In this document: positions 55,201 to 64,000 of the stretch, in pieces | How positions within the stretch are numbered: the first letter of the stretch is position 1 | How the letters are laid out: each line of letters opens with the position of its first letter | NCBI GenBank assembly: GCA_020726505.1 | Contig: JAHLEZ010000002.1 | Location: 2,604,001-2,668,000 of the forward strand | DNA length: 64,000 nucleotides | Direction: 5' to 3' | DNA from: Leptodontidium sp. MPI-SDFR-AT-0119 | Taxonomy: Eukaryota; Ascomycota; Leotiomycetes; Helotiales; Leptodontidiaceae | Program-made: the position numbers and the translations under genes | The notes under the pieces: generated by a model | Told to the model about the DNA's origin: nothing | What the model saw: the letters and a program-made list of their open reading frames with translations, nothing else | Database searches by the model: none

Positions 55201-58200
55201 ATGGATCCCCTCTCCATCGCGACCTCGACGATCACGTTGATACAAGCAGCTGCTACGGTGTCTGCGGCTCTCCACGAATTCGTCGCAACCTTTCGCAATG
55301 CCGATTCGAGAGTCGCAGCTCTATCAACCCAATTGTCAAGACTGATCAAATTTCTTGAAGCAGTAGAAGGAACTCTTAAAAAATGCCGTGGACCTCTCTC
55401 TCTCGCCTCCATGGACGTGGACCTGTGGCAGCAAAGTCAGCTCTCGCTGGAGGATTGCAAGCTTACCCTGGACGAGCTTGCTAAGTTTATCAACCAGATT
55501 AAGGCGGTAGCTAAATCCTCAGGTAGATTCAGAAGAATGAAAGTCACAATGGACTTGACTATGTACGCGGGAGACATTACGGGCTTCGAGGAGAAAATTC
55601 ACAAGTCCAATTGGGCTCTTCAAACCATGCTCTCTGCTATACAAGTGTCAGTTACTTTCTTCTAAATTGCATCACGACATCCTGATTTTCTGACAGCTGA
55701 GCAGCACACTTTCACTACGAGGAAATGAGACCCAAGAGAAGATCCTGTATGAACTGGAAATGCTAAAGATCTCCATTAATCAGTCTCGTCAAGCGGCTAT
55801 GTATCACAGCGACGGGTTTTCTCGGATGCTGGAAGATCCATCTGACCGTCGTATCGCTTACAATCTGAAGAACTTGACTCGAGTAGCACAGAGTTTCCAC
55901 TCCAGTGCCAGCTCGACTGCTAGTACAATCTTCAATGGAACATCATTCGGGAATCTTCAGTCGGATGCAGCCATAAGCATCAGAGGCGAATTGAACTTCA
56001 GTCCTAATAAAAGACAGCAAATTGATCCGTGGGTCAAGCAACAGCGGCGTCTGACCCTGCGGCGACAGCGCCAGCCCCTTCAACGCATCCCCAGCTCCGC
56101 AGCAGCATCGATAGTCCGGCCTGCCACCCCAGATCCAGTATTGGCGGACCCATCCGAAGAAAGTCATGAGATTGAGTCAAACATGTCAGAGACGGCAGAT
56201 GATAATGAGGAGCGAGCTCATGAGGCCGAGTTCCAGTCGTACTTATTGAGCGGACACGGAGAAGTAGCACAGGACAGCATGCTCAATCTAGAATTTGCCA
56301 AAGCACAATCCATGCTTGAGCTGGCGATCCAAAGGCGCACGGGATCAACCTCAGAAGATTCCGAATTCAAGCAATTCCAGATCCAACTAGCAATTTGCTA
56401 TTTCTTCCAGCATAAATGGCAGCTTGCAGAACCCTTGGTCAACAGCATTGCCAAGTCTAAAATCAACTTTGATCCAATCGTCTGTAATCTTCTCCACGCA
56501 TTAGCAATCGCAAATCTCGTAGAGAGACGCTTTGAGAAAGCTATCGTTGTGTGCACGCAGGCACTTTACGGGAAGAGAAGGCTAAAGCGGGACTTTCCAA
56601 GGACGTCCGAAACAGAGTGCAATGAGACTCTTGGGCTTCTGGCTACTATTTACGATGCTTATAGTAATCGTCTTGATGCTGAGGCGATGCGTCGGAAAAT
56701 TTCCAAGGGATTCTCATATTACCACCCGGAGAATGAGGTAGAGTTCATTGTGAAGCACCCAAAATTGTGTCCGGAGGTATTTGGAGGGAAAATTTCTGTG
56801 GACTGGAGAAGGCCACAGATACCTGCTGCGAGTTCTGGTGAGGATACCGAACTCCCTACTAACCTCCCCACGATCAAGGAAGACACCTCCAAAGGCAACA
56901 CAACTACCAAAAAGCCACTACAGACTTTTCAGGCCAAGCTAAGCCTGTATCAAAGAGTCAACTTGGACTCTGGGAAGGAAGTCGTTGCTTCGTCCCTCAC
57001 TAACCTTGATAGCAACGACGAGGCAGGGTCTTTGTATGGGGACGACCGCATCAGTTCCTCGCCATCCCGTCCTAGGATTACACCAAAGCGTTCGTTCACA
57101 CGGAGAGTGGTTCGGTTCTTAGGCACTCTGCGAGAAAGGCCCGTCACGCCTCGAGACACCGAAGATACAGAGTCACCCTCACGACCCAGATTTGGCAATG
57201 GATTTTGGCCGAAGAGCGAAGGCCAATTCTTCAAGCCAAAGAAGTCAAAGGCGAGATTTCAGAAGAGAGCTAGTGACGAGGGTGATAACAACTCGTTTCC
57301 ATTCTTGCCTGGTGTGCGGCGCCAATGCCGACTTCTTCTGGCTCAGGCAGCCTCCAGCAATCCACCTGCTTATGAGGAACCTGGCGATCGTGATCCTCGC
57401 CCGTGGCGTTACGGCGTTGATGCTTGGCTTCGCACGAATCCTCAACATGGTTTCAGTCGGGGAACTCCGCAAGTATATCAGCCATCTCCCCCAAATACCA
57501 CTTTCTCATGGCCAAATGACGAAAAGACGGATTACGTTGAGCCTGCACCAGTAGCATGGGTGCCAGCTTCTCGAATACTCCTCGCCCACGAGATTGGAGG
57601 TGGAGAAGTACATGAACTTATGGATACCTCAAGGCCAAGTGAACTTATGGATACCTCGTTGCCAGCTACACCTCCAGAGATAGCTCTCCAACAGAGTCCG
57701 AGAAGTGCCTCCATAATAAGTAGAGCCTCCACAATAAGCAGGGTCTCCATGACGATCGACGACGACGGTGAGGGTCAAGGTATCAGTTCGCTTAGGCTGC
57801 CATCGATCCGGACGACGGAAAAATTTGGTCTACCGAAGACTACACCCAGAAAACAGTCGCTGCCAGTCGCCATTCCAAAGCTTGTCGCAAGGCCGGGAGG
57901 GATTCCACTGGTGGCCCATTACCCCGCAGAAAGGTCTTCAGCATCGGCGATTGAGACCGACAAAGGCGGCGAATCGTTGCTGGCTCCGGGGGTGACAAAC
58001 AGCTCGCTCTTCGGTTCGGCAGGCCTCCCTAAGGAAGAAGTAATAGCCAAGGTATTCAATGGCATCCAAGGCGAGGGCTGGGGCAAACTAGTGGTCGAGG
58101 AGAGACTAGATACCGACTTTGATGAGTTGATGCGGAAAGAAGACCATCGTCCAAGAACAACTAAAGTGACTTTTGCAGAATCGTCGATTCGTCAAAGTGG

Positions 58201-59950
58201 TAAGCGGCAGGGTTGGGTTCCTGCATCTTATTTCAAGGATCTGTCTCCGAGTTCAGATACCGTGGGAGTTCCTCTCGATAGCGGCCGTAAGGATTTGCAG
58301 AAGCAAAGTCGGGCCCTGGGTCAGATCCCATCGGAAAGCAGCGAGATCGATGAATTTTCTCGCGCTTTTCGCACGGCGATTTCTCCAAGCGTTATGAACG
58401 GTGAGAGGAAGGTGGACAAAAAGGTTCAATGCGATGCGCCCAAAACCAGATATCAACTTGTTGATAAAGCTGCTGCCAGGACTGTGGCGCCTCCCGTGTT
58501 CCCCACTTTCGCATCCAACCACTCACGCTCAGCACGACAGGATTCCGTTAAACTCCCAACCCCTAATCAGCAGCACAATCCCAAGGCAGGGTATTTCGAC
58601 ATTCCTCCCCAATCAGCACGCCAACGAGGGTCCGCAGGTTCAGCACATTGGAGTAACACATCCGATATCGGTCAAGTGAGCCGAGTTTCCAACGCCTCTA
58701 CTCTAGCAGAGCTAGACGGCGATAGACGCTCCTCAGGATCGTCGTCCCTTACCAAAGCCCCCCAAGAACTCGGCGTAGGCATGTCGCGCATGATGTCGTT
58801 CCGACGACGTGGCGATCTACCTGCGTTGCCTAGTAGTCCTAGCCGAACTGAAAACTCTACTTGGAAGACTAATACGGCATATGTTGGCACAGGGCAAGGA
58901 CTTGGCGATATTCCCGAACGGGGGGAGAGTAAAATAAATCTGGAAGTGGAGGAAGGGATTAGTAATGCGCAGATGAGGGATATTGCCCTGCAGGATTTGC
59001 GAAGTGCGATTGTAAAAGAGGAGACGAGGGATCTTGGTCAAAATATTACTGAACGAGCGGTCCCGGAGGTTTCGGTGGGCAATGAGCTCCCGAAGTTGGA
59101 AAGGACACAAAACAGCCTATCGTTGCTCAAGCTGATGGAAGTCGACGAAGATCCGTTGAGTGAGCAGATCAATGCTGTTCGGATGCCAGTGGACGGGGGA
59201 TCCATTTCTCCTTGCCTTCCGCCGCAGCAGCTCGGTCGCAAATTCAGCTGGGAGACCGTGTTCGAAGATGATATCAACTCCACGGTATCTACGGAAACAG
59301 AACAGTCATGTGCTTCATCTGTGCCCGCTCAACTTGAGGTCGTTACTCGTAAGTTCAGCTGGTGTAGCGAAGACAGCCAGCAAGTCACCACACCAGACTT
59401 GGTTCTGACATCGAGTTCGTCCACTTCATCCAGCTCCTCGCCATCCCTTGCTTCATCGGCGACGTCCACCTCGCCAGGACCGATGCTCAAGTACGACCGT
59501 ATTGAAAAGGACTTGATCATTATTTCCAACGACTCTACTTCTTCGCTACCGGAGACTCAGAACCTGGATGATGTCTTGGCGCAGCTTTCCGCGAACATTC
59601 ATGATCGGAAAAGCAAAAGAAGATCAGCTGAACCTCTGTCGCCTTTTAACAAGTTGGAACTTAGGCTCAGATCTAGGCAGCCCATGCCTGAAACTGTTGC
59701 GACGAAGGAGGACGCCGCAGCTCCATCTGCACTCCAACCTGAACTCCAAGCCAACAAATCAATGAAAGCACTTCCTTTCATCCACCCAAAGGATATTTAT
59801 CGACGGCTTGAACTTGAGAGCGCATCGATTGGCGCCACTTCGGAAGAAAATCAATGCATGATGAATCAACGACATCCTTTGCGAGAGAGGAGGAAACAGC
59901 AGAAGAGGACCGCGAGGCGGCTGTGCTGCAAATCGATGACGAGAAGATGA
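55201..59950 (+). CDS. Large protein with fungal STAND-type N-terminal domain, 1,565 aa
   Basis: Exons 55201-55644 and 55697-59950 are joined in phase 0 (52-nt intron, GTGTCA donor, CTGAC branch). It begins MDPLSIATSTITLIQAAATV, the start of the fungal N-terminal domain often found before NACHT or ankyrin parts of STAND proteins; here no nucleotide-binding domain follows. Residues about 340-490 are helical and TPR-like (AKAQSMLELAIQ; FFQHKWQLAEPLVNSIAK; VCTQALYGKRRL; LGLLATIYDAYSNRLDAEAM). The remaining 1,000 residues are disordered, rich in Ser/Pro/Arg, with a duplicated RKFSW motif (about 1328 and 1366) and a duplicated ELMDTS-P peptide (about 785-805). Likely a scaffold or signalling protein; function unknown. 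Frame is clean although it sits inside a repeat island. Confidence 0.8.
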
Positions 59951-60490
59951 TTCTGTACCCTGGGGGTATGTCGTCGTTAAGGACCTCGAGGATTGGTGTT
60001 ACGTTTTAATTAATGGGATAATGAAGTTTTGGACGACGAAATTTTGCCGGTAGTTTGAACTTTGTTATATGTATTTCTGTTCGTTGTTTGGCGGCGTTGC
60101 ATGACACCTGGCGTTTGTCGTTCCTGCAGCGCAGGGTCTGCTATGATTACGGAGTTGGGTCTTCGGCGGCGTTTTTGGGTCCTGTAATGAGGACGGTCAG
60201 CTTCCTTTTCGACTTCTCCCCCTCCGTCAACCGGATCATGGACAAGTCCAATTTTCAGATGAAAGCAATAAAAATTCGCTCTACTTACCAAAATCTGCTA
60301 CATTTTCCATTCGCTGTGATGCGAATTTATCCGTCATCGAGTCAAGATCAACAAAAGCAGAGGGTATGAGAGCAAAGTCCTTTTCAGTGTGTGTGTAGGC
60401 ACGTCGTTGGTGCCTACAGTCCTGAAGTCCTGCTGTCTCATCGCGAAGACCTGCGGGCTGTGCAGCGAGGCGGAATAGCCAAGTAGGCAT
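59951..60490. other. 3' region of the large gene and flank of the Tc1-type element
   Basis: No gene recognised. Confidence 0.5.
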
Positions 60491-61942
60491 CACCAGTGGG
60501 TGCAGGAATTCGCTGCGCACGCTAATTAAGCGAGATTTTGCAAAGGGGGTAACAAATCTCATTATTCTAGCTACGCATTACCAAAGGGCAGTCTTAATGG
60601 CTTTCCCCCCATTCTTTGTAAGGCGCTCACATCGGCCAGGCATGTTTGAAATGCGTGCGCGAATCTCTTGCATCGTAACCTTGTCCCATTCCTCCTGAAT
60701 TGCTGCTCTCATATCCTCGTCCCCATAGAGGATTCGACGCCGTAATCGATTCTTTACAATATTCCAGCATGCCTCAATAGGATTAAGATCAGGTGGTTGA
60801 ACTGGGTGCTTGAGATTTTCGATCCAATTAAGCTCTTTTAACTGTCGAGCAAGGCCTTCCTTCCGCATTCCATGAGACGGGTCCTCATCCTCTTGTAAAT
60901 ACCACGAACCACCATATGTATAACGTAGCTTTTGTACCGCATCAATATACACGAGAAGGAGTCTCTCGGTGTAGTACTTTTGGGTTATATGATTACCGGC
61001 TACCCTTTTTTCGACCTGATGTGGCTTTTGAGCCTCCCAATCTAGCACTCTTTGGTGATATTCTGCTTCAGTTTCGGTCTTTAGTCGACGACGAGGCTTA
61101 GGAGGCATCAGAGGTTGCTCAATTTCATCTTCTTCGTCGTTATAAAACTCCGATTTATCGCACTTCGCATACCAACTGACCCATCCTGCCACGTGAAACT
61201 TTGAGCCTTCTTTTGGCAACCTTTCTATAATATTCTCGTCGTCATATCGCGTCTCTTCCTCTCGCAATATATCTCCGACAGCTTGCGAAGAAGGGTTAAC
61301 ATGCATTTCGTTCGTAAACACAATATGGCTCCAGAAATCGTCGATTTATTTGCCCTTATGCTCGATTCCGTACTCAACACGCGCATCCCAATTACTTTGG
61401 GAACCCTGCTTCTTTACGAAGGCCATTTTGTACCTCCGACCTCCTTTTGTATGTTTCTCCAACTTGTACTGCAATTGACGCTTCTTGACAGGCAAATTAT
61501 GGTGTGCGATTTAAGCTTCGTAGAGCTGGTTTCGGACTAGGTTGCGCTTTGGATCGACGAGCATGTACCACATCGCAGGAGTAACTTTCGAACATCGTCC
61601 AAGGTTCTTTGATAACCTACGTGTCCTCCGAATAGCTAAATGGCCTAAGTTCGCCCTCTGTTGGTTCCATAATCGGCCAGTGCTCTCGGCGAACTTTTCA
61701 TCACGGCAAATTTGTCGTAGAGACTTCACTTCACGATCTCGATCGAATGCGTCAAAAGAGTGCTGCCGTCGCGTTGTCTCTGAAACACCATGCTTCGGAG
61801 GTATTGGAGGAGGTGTGAATCGATTGGTTTGATGTGTGTTGACTGGCATAGTGGTTTATTGAAGTTGTTGTTGTGTTGAGAGCGCGATTTCGTGTTTCCC
61901 GCTAATTTTAGCGTGCGCAGCGAATTCCTGCACCGACTGGTG
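60491..61942 (-). mobile_element. Tc1/mariner-type DNA transposon, 1.45 kb, inactivated
   Basis: Inverted terminal repeats of about 35 bp lie at 60491-60527 and 61904-61942 (outer bases CACCAGT then GGTGCAGGAATTCGC), with one mismatch in the outer 22 bp. Between them is a single transposase gene on the minus strand. The target duplication is not obvious; no clear TA pair abuts the repeats, so the exact ends may be a few bases off. Confidence 0.8.
60578..61849 (-). pseudogene. Tc1/mariner DDE transposase with RIP-type stops
   Basis: Reading from ATG 61849 (MPVNTHQTNRFTPPPIPPKH) one frame covers a helix-turn-helix region (SLRQICRDEKFAESTGRLWN), meets TAA at about 61511-61513, continues in frame to a second TAA at about 61343-61345, and continues with FWSHIVFTNEMHV. 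The first catalytic Asp (FTDE in relatives) is Asn here. The second, in QEDEDPSHG, and the third acidic residue region, DLNPIEACWNIVKNRL, are present. All three defects are explained by C-to-T or G-to-A changes (CAA to TAA twice, GAC to AAC), as RIP would give. C-terminus KAIKTALW, stop 60578. Confidence 0.85.
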
Positions 61943-61951
61943 GCATCTCCT

Positions 61952-61975
61952 GGCTCAGGGACCGTTCGTTTCCCA
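61952..61975 (+). repeat. 24-bp direct repeat, copy 2
   Basis: Identical to 52811-52834. It begins 10 bp outside the Tc1-type element. Its CTCAGGGAC (61954-61962) is matched by GTCCCTGAG at 62002-62010, so this copy could form a 57-bp hairpin-like unit. Confidence 0.85.
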
Positions 61976-63124
61976 GGCTCACCCTCGGCTCAGCCAGAGC
62001 AGTCCCTGAGAGGTCGCTATCACTTTTTCGGACTCGCTGTACTAGGAAGAAGTTGACGAGAATGCCTGAGAACACCGCCACGAGACAAGAGTAATAACAG
62101 GTTATTATCAGATGCCAAGCCTGACATAAAGAAAAATTATTTCGGTTCGGAAAGATGAGCAGAGCTGCTTTACTCGTATTGTCCTGTGAGTCATTCATAA
62201 GCTGCAAAGCTACCGGGGTAGCGGTTCAGAGAGAAATGAGCGTCTCGCCGGCTCGTAACGCTCAATGCCGTTGGCAGTAATTATGAAATTTACTTAACAC
62301 GGCATTTATCCCCCTAGAAATCCTTTATTCTACCACCATCCAAACCCCAAATCAGCCACTATCGTCTTCAAATTCTCATTCTCCAGTAGTATAAAAGCAT
62401 ATCATCATCGAATATCCTCCCAGACTTTTAAAACCATCTCCATCACCATGTGCAATAACAACATAGAGGCCGAAACTACTACACGTTGTGCCATTCCCAC
62501 GCTTGTCAACCAAGCTGCTGGCAGCACCCGATGTGCGAAAGAAGGCTGCGACAATTAGTGCGTGGCAAACTCTCGCTACTACAGTGATCGTGAGTCCTTT
62601 TTCCATTTAACCCTTCGTTGTAGAATATTAGGAAGAGACGTATGCTAAGGTCTACATAGACCAAGGTTAGATCTATACTCACCGGTCCCGACTCATGCCG
62701 GCGCTCTCAATTCGTTGCACGTTCGAGATTCGGTTGGAGGGATTTGAGCTAGAGCGGTCAGGTGTGAAGGTAGATTCAGGTTAGAAGATGCGGACACAGA
62801 GTTTTGGATTTTGTTTTCTTTTGGCAATATTCAGACAGGAAAGTGAGGGGCAAGATCGTGAGCGCTTTCATTACCATCAGATCTATCGTAATAGGGTTAT
62901 TTGGTTTTTGTTAAAACTTGTGCAATTCCTCATGTCATGTTTAACACAAAAATTGAGAAATGACGCCGTTCTTGACCACAGCTTGTCACCAAGATGCGAT
63001 GCGTGCGGCTCAAAGTACGCCTTTGTCGAAAATGAGAATGAGCGGCTCTGGAATCACTAACCTCTTCTGGGGAGGTGCCGCGAGCTTGCAGGCTTGAATG
63101 AAGATTATGATGCTGTAGTAATGA
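61976..63124. other. Mostly non-coding between Tc1-type element and LINE
   Basis: Apart from the small candidate at 62448 nothing is recognised. Frames on the minus strand at 61908-62606 are open by chance or decayed. Confidence 0.5.
62448..62589 (+). pseudogene. Possible small cysteine-containing protein with internal TAG
   Basis: ATG 62448 opens MCNNNIEAETTTRCAIPTLV, then GSTRCAKEGCDN and TAG (62556-62558). The same frame continues CVANSRYYSD to a GTGAGT donor at 62590. Composition and a CACC-ATG context suggest a short gene with a nonsense mutation, in keeping with RIP nearby. No acceptor or last exon was identified; chance cannot be excluded. Confidence 0.3.
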
Positions 63125-64000
63125 TTTTTTTTTTTTTTTTTTTTTTCCTTTTAACGTGCTGTATTAGTTAGAAACTATGTAACACGGCTAGTCTACTAGC
63201 GTGGCTAATTATTATATACAAAATTCAGTTCGAATTAGACTGCGACTATATATTTGGGAACATTCTCCCTGTAACTTATAAGAAAATTAAAATCAAAAAC
63301 AAAGGAAATAACTAAATGAAAGTATAAATTAAGACCTAATAGCCTAATCTTCTTCTTCTTCTTCAATCCCTAGCCTCTCTTGGTGCCATTTCCTTGTACA
63401 TATACTAGTCTCTTTTAAGAATACTAGTATTTCTTTAATTCCAATTTGCGTGTATAATAAAACGGGAATAGTAATAGTCCTAATTTCTAAGTTACTTTTA
63501 ATACTAAAGTAGAGTTTTTTACGCTCTAATTTATAGTATTTACAACTAAGTAATAAGTGTTCTGCAGTTTTAATACTACCACATTTACACTTGTTATTAG
63601 ACGCTAGCCCTAGCTTATATAAGTAGGCTTTTAAGTATCTATGCCCTAGTTTTAATTAGTAAAAAGAGCTACTTGTTTCTCTTAGAATACTAGTAAGTAA
63701 AAGTAGCTTTTTAGCTATTTTATATATATACTTTTTAGAGTACGTTTTTAGGGTTTGAGAATTGATATTTTGAGTTATATTAGCTCTAATTTCATTCTTC
63801 TTTTAACTACTTAGTTTAACTCTTAAATACGCAAAAGAAGTATTATTAGAATTAATAGACGACATAGTAGCTATTTTAGTTAATTTGTTTGCTTTTTTAT
63901 TTCCAATTATATTAAAGTGACCTAGGACCCAAGCTAAAGTTATACTAGTATTTAGACTATTAATAGCCTTAGACGCTAATATGGCTTTAATTTATTGGCT
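63125..64000 (-). mobile_element. LINE-type retrotransposon, 3' end (continues beyond window)
   Basis: On the minus strand the element runs from the right edge to a 22-nt poly(A) tail (T run at 63125-63146 on the plus strand). A/T-rich composition and stop codons show decay. The coding part is given separately. Confidence 0.85.
63344..64000 (-). pseudogene. LINE reverse transcriptase ORF, RNase H and C-terminal zinc knuckle, degenerate
   Basis: One minus-strand frame reads ITLAWVLGHFNIIGNKKANK, the C-terminal RNase H motif (W-V-x-G-H ... G-N-x-x-A-D, with the Asp now Asn). Later come LKLGHRYLKAYLYKLGL and CKCGSIKTAEHLLLSCKYY, the C-x-C-G...H...C zinc-knuckle end of Tad1-like fungal LINEs. 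At least three in-frame stops (near the edge, about 63794 and 63657) and Asp-to-Asn fit RIP. The last residues are an EEEED tract from a TTC repeat, stop 63346-63344. Confidence 0.85.

Noticed and set aside
54603..55275. Overlapping minus-strand frames upstream of the large gene
   Set aside because: Three frames are open over the same DNA, none with a motif; the plus-strand gene start at 55201 overlaps them.
1..64000. CRISPR array or prokaryotic operon features
   Set aside because: Introns, fungal domains and poly(A)-tailed retroelements show eukaryotic nuclear DNA; no regularly spaced repeats other than short tandem ones.

Overview
The window is nuclear DNA of a filamentous ascomycete (Pezizomycotina, probably Leotiomycetes-like; the class is an inference). 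Genes are separated by UTR-rich gaps and interrupted by short introns (about 48-134 nt) with GTAAGT-type donors and CTAAC/CTGAC branch points. The gene content is typically fungal: two HET-domain proteins, an eight-copy set of 2EXR-like genes, a GH76-like protein, a fungal bestrophin, small secreted cysteine-rich proteins, and transposon relics whose stop codons look like repeat-induced point mutation (RIP: C-to-T / G-to-A).

Layout. 0-15.2 kb is a cluster of eight 2EXR-family copies in both orientations. Some look intact (minus strand at the left edge, 1.7-2.8, 13.3-15.2 kb), some are doubtful (6.8-7.7, 8.2-9.1 kb) and some are clearly broken (3.6-4.3, 5.3-6.0, 10.5-11.6 kb). Seven of the eight share an intron right after the same C-terminal motif; the eighth runs off the window. 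15.9-17.5 kb is a flavin amine oxidase, followed by a three-exon secreted eight-cysteine protein (17.7-18.2 kb). 20.6-27.2 kb holds seven consecutive minus-strand genes for small, mostly multi-pass membrane proteins that I cannot assign to a family. 28.0-30.8 kb is a large HET protein. 32-37 kb has an EthD protein, a medium-chain dehydrogenase/reductase and two secreted proteins. 38.1-40.4 kb is a membrane-anchored hormone-sensitive-lipase-type hydrolase, 43.1-44.7 kb a bestrophin-type channel and 45.7-47.4 kb a second HET protein. 48.1-49.3 kb is a frameshifted P450-like relic, 50.1-50.3 kb a possible secreted peptide without its ATG, and 50.9-52.1 kb a GH76-like protein.

The right end is a repeat island. 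It holds a 165-bp solo-LTR-like unit with 5-bp target duplication, a 157-bp TA-flanked MITE with a nearby paralogous empty site, a Tc1/mariner-type element with terminal inverted repeats and a stop-ridden transposase, and the 3' end of a LINE with poly(A) tail and RNase H domain running off the right edge. Between them lies a 1,565-residue protein with a fungal STAND-type N-terminal domain.

All exon models are manual, from splice signals, reading phase and family resemblance; no database search was possible. The most unusual regions are the 2EXR cluster (active gene birth and death) and the seven-gene small-membrane-protein array.
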